Positions 1 through 9,097 of a stretch of 64,000 nucleotides of DNA are shown in pieces. Position 1 is the first letter of the stretch. Every line of letters begins with the position of its first letter. Made by a program: the position numbers and the translations under genes. Below the pieces are notes generated by a model, which was not told the origin of the DNA, did no database searches, and saw nothing but the letters and a program-made list of their open reading frames with translations. The DNA comes from an uncultured Bacteroidales bacterium (lineage in GTDB: Bacteria > Bacteroidota > Bacteroidia > Bacteroidales > UBA932), in assembly GCA_947306365.1 (NCBI GenBank), contig CAMZGD010000002.1, positions 1-64,000 on the forward strand, read 5' to 3'.

Positions 1-36
1 GCTACACCAAGTGGGAGAGTAGGTTGCCGCCACCTT
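1..36 (+). rRNA. rrf: 5S ribosomal RNA, 3' end (partial)
   Basis: The window opens inside a 5S rRNA gene. The bases GTGGGAGAGTAGGT followed by GCCGCC match the conserved 3' part of bacterial 5S rRNA (helix IV/loop E region and the strand that closes helix I). A strong terminator follows directly, as expected at the end of an rrn operon. The 5' part lies outside the window, so the exact 3' end (about base 34-37) is inferred. Confidence 0.8.
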
Positions 37-38
37 TG

Positions 39-72
39 AGCCCCGGGCTAAAAAAGCCTGGGGCTTTTTTTA
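39..72 (+). terminator. Rho-independent terminator after 5S rRNA
   Basis: An 11-bp GC-rich stem (AGCCCCGGGCT paired with AGCCTGGGGCT, one G-T pair) closes a short A-rich loop and is followed by a run of seven T. It sits right behind the 5S rRNA and should end the rrn transcript. Confidence 0.9.
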
Positions 73-145
73 TGCCCGAGATGGGGCTCAAAGGCGGCGG
101 CAAGTGCCGCCTCTTTCCACCGTGGGCTCTGCCCCCGAACCCCCG

Positions 146-184
146 CGTTGCTTCGCAACGGCCCGCTGATGCGGGCTTTTTTTT
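146..184 (+). terminator. Second tandem hairpin/terminator
   Basis: Two small hairpins occur side by side: CGTTGC/GCAACG and GCCCGC-TGAT-GCGGGC, the latter followed by eight or more T. This is a canonical intrinsic terminator, probably a backup for the rrn operon. The bases between it and the serpin promoter hold nothing else I can recognise. Confidence 0.75.
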
Positions 185-235
185 GCTTTGTGACGCAATA
201 TTTTGGCAATGGTTACATCTTATTGTTAGAATGCT

Positions 236-243
236 TATTTTTG
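236..243 (+). promoter_or_regulatory. Bacteroidota-type -7 box (serpin gene)
   Basis: TATTTTTG matches the Bacteroidota -7 consensus TAnnTTTG and lies 16 bp before the ATG of the serpin gene. No clear -33 TTTG is visible at the right spacing. Confidence 0.55.
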
Positions 244-259
244 TACAAGGTTTACTGCC

Positions 260-1492
260 ATGAAAAAGACATATCTCTCCCGGATGCTGCTGCTCGTGCC
301 GTTCTTCTTCCTGCTGGCCGGATGCCAGGAAATGCCTGAAGGTGACGACGGCGTGACGGCAAAACCCATCGTGCTGACGAAGAGCCAGCAGACCGTACTG
401 AACAAGGGTAATGACTTTTCCTTCAATCTGTTGAAAGAAACGTACCGCGAGAATCTGGGCGGCAACCTGTTTCTTTCCCCGATGGGGGTGACCATCGTGT
501 CGAGCATGCTCGCCAATGGCGCCAACGGCCCGACGTACGACGAGATCGTCGCGGCCATCGGCATGAAGGGCAGTTCGCTGGACCAGATCAACGAATGCTA
601 CGCAACGATGGTGGACGCCCTCGTCAAGGTGGATTCGAGCGTGGGCCTGTCGCTGGCCAATTCCATCTGGCTGGGCAATGGCCTGAGCCTGCGCAAGAAG
701 TTCAGCAACAATATGGCAAAAGTCTTCGACGCCGAATCGTTCACCGTCGATTTCGGTGCATCCGGAACGCTCGACCAGGTCAACGCCTGGTGCAGCAAGA
801 AGACGTCCGGCCTGATACCCAAAATGTTCGAACAGCTTAGTGCCCAGGTGCGGATGCTCCTGATCAACGCGCTGTATTTCAAGGGAGACTGGGTTTACAC
901 CTTCCCCGAAGCCGATACGAAGGAAGATGTGTTCGTGACTTCGACCGGTTCCGTCCGGATGCCGTTCATGCACCTGACCGCCGAACTGGAGGGCTACCAG
1001 GACGAGACGGTTTCTGTCGTGAAAATGCCCTACGGCAACGGCGCGTTCATGATGGAGGCAGTTGCCCCGTCCGGCGATTTCGACGCATTCCTGTCGGGCC
1101 TTTCGCTCGAGAAACTGCAGCAGTGGGACCGTGCGGCCAAGAAGACGACCGTCATCCTTTCTTTCCCGAAATTCACGGCGGAATTCGATACTGAAGAAAT
1201 GCTGGTGCCCGTCCTGAACCGGCTGGGCATGGTGCGTGCGTTCGGCAGTATGGCCGATTTCTCCAATATGACGGATGAGTCGCTCTATGTGGACAAGTTC
1301 CGGCAGAAGACCTATGTATCTGTCGATGAGAAGGGTACCAAGGCTGCCGCCGTTACCGTCGCGGAAATGCGGAAGAATGTCGGAGGTCCTTCGCAGGATG
1401 TCCTGACCTTGAACTTCAACAGGCCGTTCGTCTACCTCATCCGGGAAACCAGTACCGGAGCCATCCTCTTTATCGGAACGAAAGTAAAGTAG
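260..1492 (+). CDS. Serpin-family serine protease inhibitor lipoprotein
   Basis: A 410-aa protein with a lipoprotein signal (hydrophobic core and LLAGC lipobox near residue 22), so it is predicted to be anchored to the outer or inner membrane. The rest is a complete serpin fold. It has the signature NALYFKGDW near residue 200, the hinge of the reactive-centre loop (VDEKGTKAAAVTV, about residues 355-368) with the small residues needed for an inhibitory serpin, and a C-terminal FNRPFVYLI. Inhibitory serpins trap target proteases by inserting the cleaved loop into a beta-sheet. Bacterial members are thought to protect against host or competitor proteases. The target cannot be read from the sequence. 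The ATG follows a TAnnTTTG box. The gene stands alone after the rrn terminators. Confidence 0.93.
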   Translation: MKKTYLSRMLLLVPFFFLLAGCQEMPEGDDGVTAKPIVLTKSQQTVLNKGNDFSFNLLKETYRENLGGNLFLSPMGVTIVSSMLANGANGPTYDEIVAAIGMKGSSLDQINECYATMVDALVKVDSSVGLSLANSIWLGNGLSLRKKFSNNMAKVFDAESFTVDFGASGTLDQVNAWCSKKTSGLIPKMFEQLSAQVRMLLINALYFKGDWVYTFPEADTKEDVFVTSTGSVRMPFMHLTAELEGYQDETVSVVKMPYGNGAFMMEAVAPSGDFDAFLSGLSLEKLQQWDRAAKKTTVILSFPKFTAEFDTEEMLVPVLNRLGMVRAFGSMADFSNMTDESLYVDKFRQKTYVSVDEKGTKAAAVTVAEMRKNVGGPSQDVLTLNFNRPFVYLIRETSTGAILFIGTKVK

Positions 1493-1538
1493 CGCCCGGT
1501 TTTTTTCGTACCTTTATCGGTTGAAAAACACTTGAATC

Positions 1539-3230
1539 ATGTTCAAAGGTCAACCGAAAGGTCTTTATGCGCTGGCGCTCGCCAATACGGGCGAGCGTTT
1601 CGGCTATTATACGATGCTGGCCATCTTCATGCTGTTCCTCCAGGCCAAGTTCGGCTGGGAGCAGGCTGCGGCCAGCCAGCTGTACGCCATTTTCCTGGCG
1701 GTCGTCTATTTCATGCCGGTGGTCGGCGGCTGGGTCGCCGACAAGATCGGTTACGGCAAATGCGTGGTAACGGGCGTCTGTGTGATGTTCCTGGGCTATG
1801 TGCTGCTGACGATACCGACGGCCCCGAACGCACTGGGCATCGCGCTGATGATCGGCGCGCTGCTGCTCATTGCCCTGGGCACGGGCCTGTTCAAGGGAAA
1901 CCTGCAGGTGATGATCGGCAACCTCTATGACGAGCCCAAATACGCGTCCCGCCGCGACGCCGCCTTCAGCTTGTTCTATATGGCCATCAACATCGGTGCG
2001 ATGTTCGCCCCCTTTGCCGCGACGGCCATCACCAACCGCTTCCTCGCCAAATCCGGCCTGATCTACAAGGCGGACATTCCGGCGCTATCGCACCAGCTGC
2101 TGGGCGGAACCATCACGCCCGACAACGCGGCGCACCTGGTCGAACTGCAGGGACAGATGCCCGATGCGACCGTTGCCGCCATGGATCCGGCCGCTTTCAG
2201 CAGTTACTATATCGAGCATCTTTCTTCCTCGTATAACATGGGCTTCGCCGTTGCGTGCGTGTCGCTGATCCTGTCGATGGCCATCTATTTCGCCTGCCGT
2301 CCGTGGTTCAGGCACGCCGACGTGAATGCGAAGCAGGCGGCCGCCGCCAACGCGCCCGTGGCTGAACTTACGCCCAAACAGACGAAGGAGCGCATCGTCG
2401 CCCTCTGCATGGTCTTCGCCGTGGTGATCTTCTTCTGGATGGCTTTCCACCAGAACGGGCAGTCGCTCACCTGGTTTGCCCGCGACTATACGCAGGATAC
2501 CGTGAGCGGTTGGCCCAAGGCCGGATTCAACATCTGGATCCTGGCGCTGCTGGCCGCCTCCATCTATACGCTGTTCGGCGTCTTCCAGTCTGAGAAGAAT
2601 ACGGCCCGGATCCTCTGCGGCATCGTAACGGCCGCGTTCTGGGCCGGAGCCTGGTACATCTACAAGGGAATGCCGTCGGTGCTCGACATCCAGCCGCAGC
2701 TCTTCCAGCAGTTCAACCCGTTCTTCGTGGTGTTCCTGACCCCGGTCATCATGGCGATTTTCAGCGCATTGGCTGGTAAGAAAGATGCGGCGCACCCCGA
2801 AGGGCGCGAACCGTCCGCCCCGATGAAGATCGGTATCGGCATGTTCGTGGCCGCGCTGGGCTACCTGATCATGATCTTCGGATCGGTGGGACAGGCTTCG
2901 CCCGCGGCGTTGGCGGGAACGGTCTCGCCCGATCCGGTGGTCCCGATGTACCTGATGAGCACGTATCTTGTGCTGACGTTCGCCGAACTGCTGCTCAGCC
3001 CGATGGGCATCTCGTTCGTGTCGAAGGTGGCGCCGCCCAAGATGAAGGGCCTGATGATGGGGTTGTGGTTCGCCGCATCGGCCATCGGCAACTACCTGAG
3101 TTCGATTCCGGGCCTGCTCTGGATGCGCGTGCCGCTCTGGGCCAACTGGGCCATCCTTTCCGTCCTCTGCGCCGTGGCGGGCATCATCATGTTCGCGATG
3201 CTCCGCCGCATCGAGGCAGCGACGAAATAG
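1539..3230 (+). CDS. POT/PTR2-family proton-coupled peptide transporter
   Basis: A 563-aa polytopic membrane protein of the major facilitator superfamily. Near the N-terminus it carries the POT signature (NTGERFGYYTML, the ExxERFxYY motif that couples protons). A second conserved segment is GNLYDEP...AAFSLFYMAINIG. The protein should import di- and tripeptides with protons, like DtpT/DtpA. It is longer than the usual 450-500 aa because it has extra transmembrane helices in the middle and an extended loop, as Bacteroidota members often do. A near-consensus box (TACCTTTA, 1509-1516) precedes the ATG. It converges on the next gene with a single base between the stop codons. Confidence 0.92.
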   Translation: MFKGQPKGLYALALANTGERFGYYTMLAIFMLFLQAKFGWEQAAASQLYAIFLAVVYFMPVVGGWVADKIGYGKCVVTGVCVMFLGYVLLTIPTAPNALGIALMIGALLLIALGTGLFKGNLQVMIGNLYDEPKYASRRDAAFSLFYMAINIGAMFAPFAATAITNRFLAKSGLIYKADIPALSHQLLGGTITPDNAAHLVELQGQMPDATVAAMDPAAFSSYYIEHLSSSYNMGFAVACVSLILSMAIYFACRPWFRHADVNAKQAAAANAPVAELTPKQTKERIVALCMVFAVVIFFWMAFHQNGQSLTWFARDYTQDTVSGWPKAGFNIWILALLAASIYTLFGVFQSEKNTARILCGIVTAAFWAGAWYIYKGMPSVLDIQPQLFQQFNPFFVVFLTPVIMAIFSALAGKKDAAHPEGREPSAPMKIGIGMFVAALGYLIMIFGSVGQASPAALAGTVSPDPVVPMYLMSTYLVLTFAELLLSPMGISFVSKVAPPKMKGLMMGLWFAASAIGNYLSSIPGLLWMRVPLWANWAILSVLCAVAGIIMFAMLRRIEAATK

Positions 3231-3231
3231 G

Positions 3232-4899
3232 TTACAGGGCAGCCAGGATAAGGATCTGGGCGGAAACCACCCGGAGAAACATCGTAAGGGGATAGACGGT
3301 GGAATAACTCACCGCGGGAATGTCGTTGGGCGAGGTGCTCGTGACGAACGACAGGGCGATGGGATTGGTCATGCTGCCGGCCAGGGTGCCCATCAGGGCG
3401 AAGTAGTCGAGCTTGAAGACCAGCCGCCCCAGGATGCCCATCACCAGGATCGGAATGACGGTGATCAGGAAGCCGTAGCCTACCCAGACGTAGCCGCCGC
3501 CCTGGAGCGTGCTGACGAATTCCGGACCGGCCGACAGGCCGACGGCCGCCAGGAAGAGCGAGATGCCGATTTCGCGCAGCATCAGGCTGGCGCTGATGGT
3601 CGTATAGGTGACCAGGTGGAACCGGGCGCCGAAACGGCTCAGCAGGATGGCCACGATGAGCGGGCCGCCCGCCAGGCCGAGTTTCACCGGCAGGGGGATG
3701 CCGCTGATGTGGAACGGGATCATGCCGACCAGCACGCCGAGCAGGATGCCGATGAACATCGGGATCAGATTGGGTTCGCGCAGCTGTTTCTGCGAGTTGC
3801 CCAGCAGGCCGGCCACTTCCTGGAGGGCGCTCTCTGCGCCGACGACCGTGACGCGGTCGCCGAGCAGCAGTTCCAGGGAGGGCGACGCGATAAGGTCGAC
3901 GCCGGAACGGTTCACGCGGGTGACGTTTACCTTGAAGTGATTGCGGAGCTGCAGCGAGCCGAGTTGTTTGCCATTGATGCTGCTGCGCGTGACCAGGATG
4001 CGCCGCGAAGTGAGTTCCGTACTTTTGCTTTTCTCGTCCCAGACTTCCTGCGGCATCTCGATCTGCCGTCCCAGAAAGGCTACCACGGCTTCGGTGTCGT
4101 GCGGGTCGGAGACGAAGAACACCTTGTCATTGAGAGAAATGACGGTCTGGGCATCGGCCAGGACCGGCTCAGCGCCCTCCTTGAGCACGCGTGAGATGAC
4201 GAACGGCCGGTTGAGCAGGCGTGCCAGTTCATACACTTTCTTCCCGTCCACCTGCGGATTGGTGATGACGACCGTAATCCGGTCCGGCTCGTGCGTCTCG
4301 ATGACGTGTTCCCGGTGCAGCCGTTCGTCTTCCCGGACCGGATCGACGCGGAACAGTTTGCGAAGCAGCAGCAGGGCCAGGATCAGGCCGATGACGCCGA
4401 GGGGATAGGCGACGGCGTAGCCCAGGGCGATGGAGGGTTCGTTGACACCCATCGTGTCAAGATACGTCTGTTGGGCGGAACCCAGCGCCGGCGTGTTGGT
4501 CACGGCGCCCGACATCACGCCGGTCAGGGTGACCAGGCCGGTGCCGCTCGCCGCGGCGATCACGCAGGTGACAAGGATGCCGATAAGGATGACGCCCAGC
4601 GATACCAGGTTGAGTTTCAGGCCATTCTTCTTGAGCGAGGAGAAAAAGCCCGGTCCCACCTGCATACCCACCGAATAGATGAAGAGGATCAGGCCGAATT
4701 CCTTGACGAAGCCGAGCACCTTCGGGTCGATGCCCATCTTGAAATGGCCGAAGGCGATACCTACGAACAGGATCCAGGTGATGCCCAGCGAAATGCCGCC
4801 GATCTTCACCTTGCCCAGCAGGGTGCCCAGCGCGATGGTGGCCGCCAGGATGAAGATGATATGGGCGGTGCCGCTTCCGAAAAGGAGTTCCGTAAACAT
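3232..4899 (-). CDS. AspT/YidE-type putative transporter with two RCK_C domains
   Basis: A 555-aa membrane protein made of two homologous membrane blocks (the YidE/YbjL duplication, AspT family) flanking a soluble middle part with two TrkA-C/RCK_C domains (about residues 200-380). Each membrane block has several helices; repeated motifs such as GVMSGAVTNTPALGSA and GTLAGSMTNPIALSF are the matching halves of the duplication. AspT itself exchanges aspartate for alanine; for most homologues the substrate is unknown, so none is assigned. The gene lies 12 bp downstream of the GH97 gene on the same strand and could be cotranscribed with it. Confidence 0.88.
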   Translation of the reverse strand: MFTELLFGSGTAHIIFILAATIALGTLLGKVKIGGISLGITWILFVGIAFGHFKMGIDPKVLGFVKEFGLILFIYSVGMQVGPGFFSSLKKNGLKLNLVSLGVILIGILVTCVIAAASGTGLVTLTGVMSGAVTNTPALGSAQQTYLDTMGVNEPSIALGYAVAYPLGVIGLILALLLLRKLFRVDPVREDERLHREHVIETHEPDRITVVITNPQVDGKKVYELARLLNRPFVISRVLKEGAEPVLADAQTVISLNDKVFFVSDPHDTEAVVAFLGRQIEMPQEVWDEKSKSTELTSRRILVTRSSINGKQLGSLQLRNHFKVNVTRVNRSGVDLIASPSLELLLGDRVTVVGAESALQEVAGLLGNSQKQLREPNLIPMFIGILLGVLVGMIPFHISGIPLPVKLGLAGGPLIVAILLSRFGARFHLVTYTTISASLMLREIGISLFLAAVGLSAGPEFVSTLQGGGYVWVGYGFLITVIPILVMGILGRLVFKLDYFALMGTLAGSMTNPIALSFVTSTSPNDIPAVSYSTVYPLTMFLRVVSAQILILAAL

Positions 4900-4911
4900 G
4901 GCCGGCGGGTA

Positions 4912-6888
4912 TCAGTCGATGATCAGGACGAAGCCTCCGCCGGGTGCCATACGCACGAGGAACGGTTTCTTGGACTGGATTTCGACGGATTCCAGACGGT
5001 AGTCCGTGGCGTTGCGCGTGGCATTGACGCCGTCGCGGAACAGGACGGCGTCGTGCTGGCCCTTGACGAGGCTGCTCAGGTCGAGCGACAGGTCGCGTGC
5101 ATCCCAGTTGGTGAGGCCGCCGACGTACCAGCGCTCCCCGCTGCGGCGGGCCGTGACGATGAACTTTCCGATCGATCCCTGCAGGATGCGGGTCTCGTCC
5201 CAGACGGTGGGAAGGGCCGTGATGAAATCGGTGGTCTCCTGTTCCTTCCGGTAGGCCTCGGGGTTGTCGCAAAGCATCACGAAGGGCGAGTCGAAGACAA
5301 TGTATTCCGCGACCTGGCGGGCGCGGGTTCCCTGGCTCATCGGGTTGCTGTTGTTGGGGACGTATTCGTTCCGGAGCGCGTTCCGCATGGCGCCCTGCGT
5401 ATAGTCGACCGGGCCGGAGAGCATCCGGATGAAGGGGAAGGTAACGTCGTATTCCACGATGTCCTCGGTCGTCCATTTCAGCTGCTCAAGACCCCAGACG
5501 CCTTCGAAGTTGAGCACATTGGGCCAGGTCCGGTTCATTCCGGCCGGCTTGTACATCCCGTGGTAGTCGATGATCATCTGGTAGCGGGCCGCGGTCGACG
5601 CGATGCGGTAGAGCTGCTCGGTGACTTCCTGGTCGTCGCGGTTCATGAAATCGACCTTGAACCCTTTGATGCCCATCTTGGCGTAGGTCTGGCAGGCCTT
5701 TTCCAGGTCTTTGTCGAGCACGTAGCTGACGGCCCAGAGCACGAGGCCCACGTTCTTTTCCTCCGCATACCGGGCAAGTTCCTTCAGGTCGATGTCTGAA
5801 TTGACCTTCAGGATGTCGAGCGGGGCGGACCAGCCCTCGTCGAGTATCACGTATTCAATGCCGTTTTCCGACGCAAAGTCGATATAGTGCTTGTAGGTCT
5901 GCGTATTGATGCCCGACTTGAAGTCCACGCCGGTTATGTTCCAGTCGTTCCACCAGTCCCAGGCCACCTTGCCCGGCCTGATCCAGGAGGTGTCGCCGAT
6001 GCGGTTCGGCGAGGCGAGCAGCCAGACAAGGTTGTTGGTCGGCAGGTTCGTCTCGCTCTCTGCGATGGCCAGCACGCGCCAGGGGAAATTGCGCGGGGCC
6101 TTCTTGGTGGCGTTTTCCTTGATGACGGCCAGGTTGTCGGTGTAAGTGTCGACGACCACCTGTCCGCGGCGCGGCGTTTCGTGAACCATGCCGGGTACCG
6201 GCGCGAAGTCGCCCACCAGCGAGAAGCCCTCGCCCTTCTTGAGGAACATGCCCGGGTAGGATTCGATGTCCGAATCGGTGATGGCGACGCGCATGCCGTT
6301 GTCGAGGCAGACGAGCAGCGGCGAGAAGGCGACGGCGTCGTTCCGGAAGCGGCTCAGCGGTGCGACGGTGTATTTGCTTTCAAACGAAGTGGCGTAGGGA
6401 TGCTGCGTATCGTTGTTGTAGGGCACGTAGGCGAGGAAGTCCCGGTCGAAATTGAATTCAACCCGTTCGGCGGTCACGCAATCACCCTTCAGGACCTCGT
6501 TGGCGGAGAAGCGGTAGGCGACGCCCTGGCCGTCGTACGCGCGGAAGATCAGGCTCCAGCCGTCGGCGAGGTTCAGCGTGAGCTGGTTGTAGCGTTCCTC
6601 TATGAAGTCCTGCCGCCAGAACGGGGCGGGGATGATGGTCCGGATTTTCTTGATGTCGTCCGACTTGACCTTGGCGTTATAGCCGATCACCTGGCCGGAC
6701 ACGGTCATCGAAATGACCGAAGGCGCAAGGACGCGCTGGCCGTTGTGCGTGACGGACCAGGTAATCTGCCGCTGGACGTCGATATCGACGGTCGTACGGC
6801 CGTCGGGAGATGTGACCCGGTATGGTTTGGCCTGCAATCCTGCCGCGGCGAGCGCGCACAGGAGGAGGAAAGTGAAAATCCTTTTCAT
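4912..6888 (-). CDS. Glycoside hydrolase family 97 protein
   Basis: A 658-aa secreted glycosidase (signal peptide MKRIFTFLLLCALAAAGLQA). It shows the GH97 layout: N-terminal beta-sandwich, central TIM barrel (WDWWNDWNITGVDF, VILDEGWSAP, KGFKVDFMNRDDQ, MIIDYHGMYKPAG) and C-terminal beta domain. GH97 enzymes cut alpha-glucosides (SusB-like, inverting) or alpha-galactosides (retaining). The Asp in KVDFMNRDD sits where retaining members keep their nucleophile, so I lean towards a retaining alpha-galactosidase-like enzyme, but this is inference. The longer ORF upstream is rejected: the ATG at 6888 begins the signal peptide and lies behind a TAnnTTTG box. No SusC/SusD pair is next to it. Confidence 0.92.
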   Translation of the reverse strand: MKRIFTFLLLCALAAAGLQAKPYRVTSPDGRTTVDIDVQRQITWSVTHNGQRVLAPSVISMTVSGQVIGYNAKVKSDDIKKIRTIIPAPFWRQDFIEERYNQLTLNLADGWSLIFRAYDGQGVAYRFSANEVLKGDCVTAERVEFNFDRDFLAYVPYNNDTQHPYATSFESKYTVAPLSRFRNDAVAFSPLLVCLDNGMRVAITDSDIESYPGMFLKKGEGFSLVGDFAPVPGMVHETPRRGQVVVDTYTDNLAVIKENATKKAPRNFPWRVLAIAESETNLPTNNLVWLLASPNRIGDTSWIRPGKVAWDWWNDWNITGVDFKSGINTQTYKHYIDFASENGIEYVILDEGWSAPLDILKVNSDIDLKELARYAEEKNVGLVLWAVSYVLDKDLEKACQTYAKMGIKGFKVDFMNRDDQEVTEQLYRIASTAARYQMIIDYHGMYKPAGMNRTWPNVLNFEGVWGLEQLKWTTEDIVEYDVTFPFIRMLSGPVDYTQGAMRNALRNEYVPNNSNPMSQGTRARQVAEYIVFDSPFVMLCDNPEAYRKEQETTDFITALPTVWDETRILQGSIGKFIVTARRSGERWYVGGLTNWDARDLSLDLSSLVKGQHDAVLFRDGVNATRNATDYRLESVEIQSKKPFLVRMAPGGGFVLIID

Positions 6889-6908
6889 AATCTGCACCAT
6901 TAGAGTGA

Positions 6909-6916
6909 CAAAAATA
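6909..6916 (-). promoter_or_regulatory. -7 box of the GH97 gene
   Basis: On the minus strand the motif reads TATTTTTG (TAnnTTTG), about 20 bases before the GH97 ATG. It is one half of a divergent promoter pair. Confidence 0.6.
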
Positions 6917-6929
6917 CGAAGAATCTTGT

Positions 6930-6937
6930 TAACTTTG
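6930..6937 (+). promoter_or_regulatory. -7 box of the zinc metallopeptidase gene
   Basis: TAACTTTG matches the TAnnTTTG consensus exactly and lies 24 bases before the ATG at 6962. It is divergent to the GH97 promoter, only 13 bp away. Confidence 0.7.
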
Positions 6938-6961
6938 TAGTCATTCAAACCATTTTCGACT

Positions 6962-7837
6962 ATGAAACTCGAAGGAAGACGCGAAAGCACGAATGTAGAC
7001 GACCGCAGGGGCAGAGGCGCCTCGGTCGGAACGATCGGCGGCCTGGGCATCGGCGGCCTCATCATTGTTGGACTTCTCACCTGGCTGCTGGGCGGCGATC
7101 CCACTACGGTCATCCAGGAGGCGGGCCAGGCCATGGGCACGGGCGGCCAGACGACGGGCTCCTATACGCCGACCGCGGAAGAAGAGGAACTGGCTGTTTT
7201 CTCCAAGCAGATCCTGGCGGGTACGGAAGATGTCTGGACCAAGATCTTCAAGGCGAACGGCCTGACCTACACCCCGCCGAAGCTTGTGCTCTTCTCCGGT
7301 TCCGTGCAGTCCGGCTGCGGCGGTGCCACCGCGCAGTCCGGTCCGTTCTATTGCAGCGCCGACCAGTGCGTCTACCTGGATCTCTCGTTCTTCACTTCGA
7401 TGAAGAAACAGATCGGGGCCGACGGCGACTTCGCCTATGCGTATGTGATCGCCCACGAGGTGGGACACCACGTCCAGAACCTGCTGGGTACGCTGGGAAA
7501 GGCCCATCAGCAGATGTCGCGCTACAAGGCCAACAGCAAGGAATACAACCAGATCAGTGTCCGTCTCGAACTGCAGGCCGACTTCTATGCCGGCGTGTGG
7601 GCGCACCACGACAACGCGATGTTCGGCTCCCTCGAGGAAGGTGACATCGAAGAAGGCCTTGCGGTGGCCGCGAAGATCGGCGACGACTACCTGCAGAAGC
7701 AGGCCTATGGCTACACGGTTCCCGACTCCTTCAACCACGGCACTTCCGCCCAGCGGGCGAGGTGGCTCAAGAAAGGCATCGCTACCGGCGACCCGTCCCA
7801 GGGCGACACGTTCTCCATCGCATACAACGCCCTGTAG
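6962..7837 (+). CDS. YpfJ-family neutral zinc metallopeptidase
   Basis: A 291-aa protein of the putative neutral zinc metallopeptidase family (YpfJ/KPN_02809 type). A charged N-terminus (MKLEGRRES) is followed by one glycine-rich transmembrane helix (about residues 20-45) and then a soluble domain with the zinc-binding HEVGHHVQN motif near residue 165. The typical FYCSADQCVYLDLSFF segment and a C-terminal HGTSAQRARWLKKG are present. The membrane anchor suggests the catalytic domain faces the periplasm. Substrates of this family are not established. The next gene starts 12 bp downstream, so an operon with ahcY is likely. Confidence 0.9.
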   Translation: MKLEGRRESTNVDDRRGRGASVGTIGGLGIGGLIIVGLLTWLLGGDPTTVIQEAGQAMGTGGQTTGSYTPTAEEEELAVFSKQILAGTEDVWTKIFKANGLTYTPPKLVLFSGSVQSGCGGATAQSGPFYCSADQCVYLDLSFFTSMKKQIGADGDFAYAYVIAHEVGHHVQNLLGTLGKAHQQMSRYKANSKEYNQISVRLELQADFYAGVWAHHDNAMFGSLEEGDIEEGLAVAAKIGDDYLQKQAYGYTVPDSFNHGTSAQRARWLKKGIATGDPSQGDTFSIAYNAL

Positions 7838-7849
7838 TCCGATCCCGGT

Positions 7850-9097
7850 ATGAACAGCGAGATCCGTAATCTTGACCTGTGGCCGGACGGCGCACTCAAG
7901 ATCGAATGGGTGCGTCACCATATGCCGCTGCTCAGCGGCCTGGAGGCGGAATTCCGCACGGAAAAGCCGTTTTCCGGCTGCCGCATCGCCCTGTCCGTCC
8001 ATCTGGAAGCCAAGACAGCCTATCTGTGCAAGGTGCTCGCCGCCGGCGGTGCCGAGATGTATGTCACGGGCAGCAATCCGCTTTCCACGCAGGACGACGT
8101 GGCGGCTGCGCTCGTGCACGACGGACTCAACGTCTTTGCCTGGCACGGCGCTACGCCGGAAGAATATGAGGCGCACATCCGCCGGGTGCTCGAGATCGGG
8201 CCGAACGTCATCATCGACGACGGCGGCGACCTCGTGGCGCTGATGCACGCGGAATACCGCGACCTGCTGCCCGGCGTGATCGGCGGATGCGAGGAAACGA
8301 CGACGGGCATCCTGCGGCTGCTGGCGATGAACCGGGCGAAAAAGCTGGAATTCCCGATGATGCTGGTCAACAACGCCGACTGCAAGCACCTGTTCGACAA
8401 CCGGTACGGTACGGGCCAGTCGGTCTGGGACGGCATCAACCGGACCACCAACCTGATCGTGGCGGGCAAGACCGTTGTCGTGGCGGGATATGGCTGGTGC
8501 GGCAAAGGCGTGGCGATGCGGGCAAAGGGCCTGGGCGCCAAGGTGGTGGTCACGGAAGTCGATCCGGTCAAGGCCATGGAGGCGGTGATGGACGGCTTCT
8601 CGGTGATGCCGATGGCGCAGGCCGCCCGCGAAGGTGACCTGTTCGTCACGGTCACCGGCTGTTCGGGCGTGATCACGCGTGAACATTTCCTGGCGATGAA
8701 AGACGGCGCCATCTGCTGCAATGCGGGCCATTTCGACGTGGAGGTGGATGTCGCAGGCCTGCGGGAAATGGCTGTCGAAGCGGCGCCCGCCCGTCACAAC
8801 ATCATGGGATACCGGCTCGAGAATGGCCACAAGATCTATGTCATCGCCGAGGGCCGTCTGGTCAATCTGGCGGCCGGCGACGGCCATCCGGCCGAGATCA
8901 TGGACATGTCGTTCGCCATCCAGGCACTCAGCGCCCGGTATCTGGTGCAGCATCGTACGCTGCCGCGCAAGGCCGGGGAGATGGTCCACGACGTTCCCCG
9001 CGAGATTGACGAGGAAGTCGCCCGCCGCAAGCTTGCCTACTGGGGCTGTGCCATCGACACGCTCACCCCGGAGCAGCACCGTTACCTGTTCGGATAA
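7850..9097 (+). CDS. ahcY: Adenosylhomocysteinase
   Basis: A 415-aa cytosolic enzyme that splits S-adenosyl-homocysteine into adenosine and homocysteine, relieving product inhibition of methyltransferases. The NAD-binding motif VVVAGYGWCGKGVAMRAKGLGA is clear near residue 205, followed by TEVDPVKAMEA. The substrate domain carries LSVHLEAKTAYL, GGAEMYVTGSNPLSTQDD and DDGGDL. The C-terminus is somewhat divergent and ends in HRYLFG, where many homologues end in the lysine-tyrosine tail that contacts NAD in the partner subunit. Length is close to the 420-470 aa norm. Its 3' end overlaps that of the convergent fRMsr gene by 16 bp. Confidence 0.93.
   Translation: MNSEIRNLDLWPDGALKIEWVRHHMPLLSGLEAEFRTEKPFSGCRIALSVHLEAKTAYLCKVLAAGGAEMYVTGSNPLSTQDDVAAALVHDGLNVFAWHGATPEEYEAHIRRVLEIGPNVIIDDGGDLVALMHAEYRDLLPGVIGGCEETTTGILRLLAMNRAKKLEFPMMLVNNADCKHLFDNRYGTGQSVWDGINRTTNLIVAGKTVVVAGYGWCGKGVAMRAKGLGAKVVVTEVDPVKAMEAVMDGFSVMPMAQAAREGDLFVTVTGCSGVITREHFLAMKDGAICCNAGHFDVEVDVAGLREMAVEAAPARHNIMGYRLENGHKIYVIAEGRLVNLAAGDGHPAEIMDMSFAIQALSARYLVQHRTLPRKAGEMVHDVPREIDEEVARRKLAYWGCAIDTLTPEQHRYLFG

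Noticed and set aside
6941-9079. 712-aa minus-strand ORF
   Set aside because: Antisense to the zinc peptidase and ahcY genes, which have clear family motifs.
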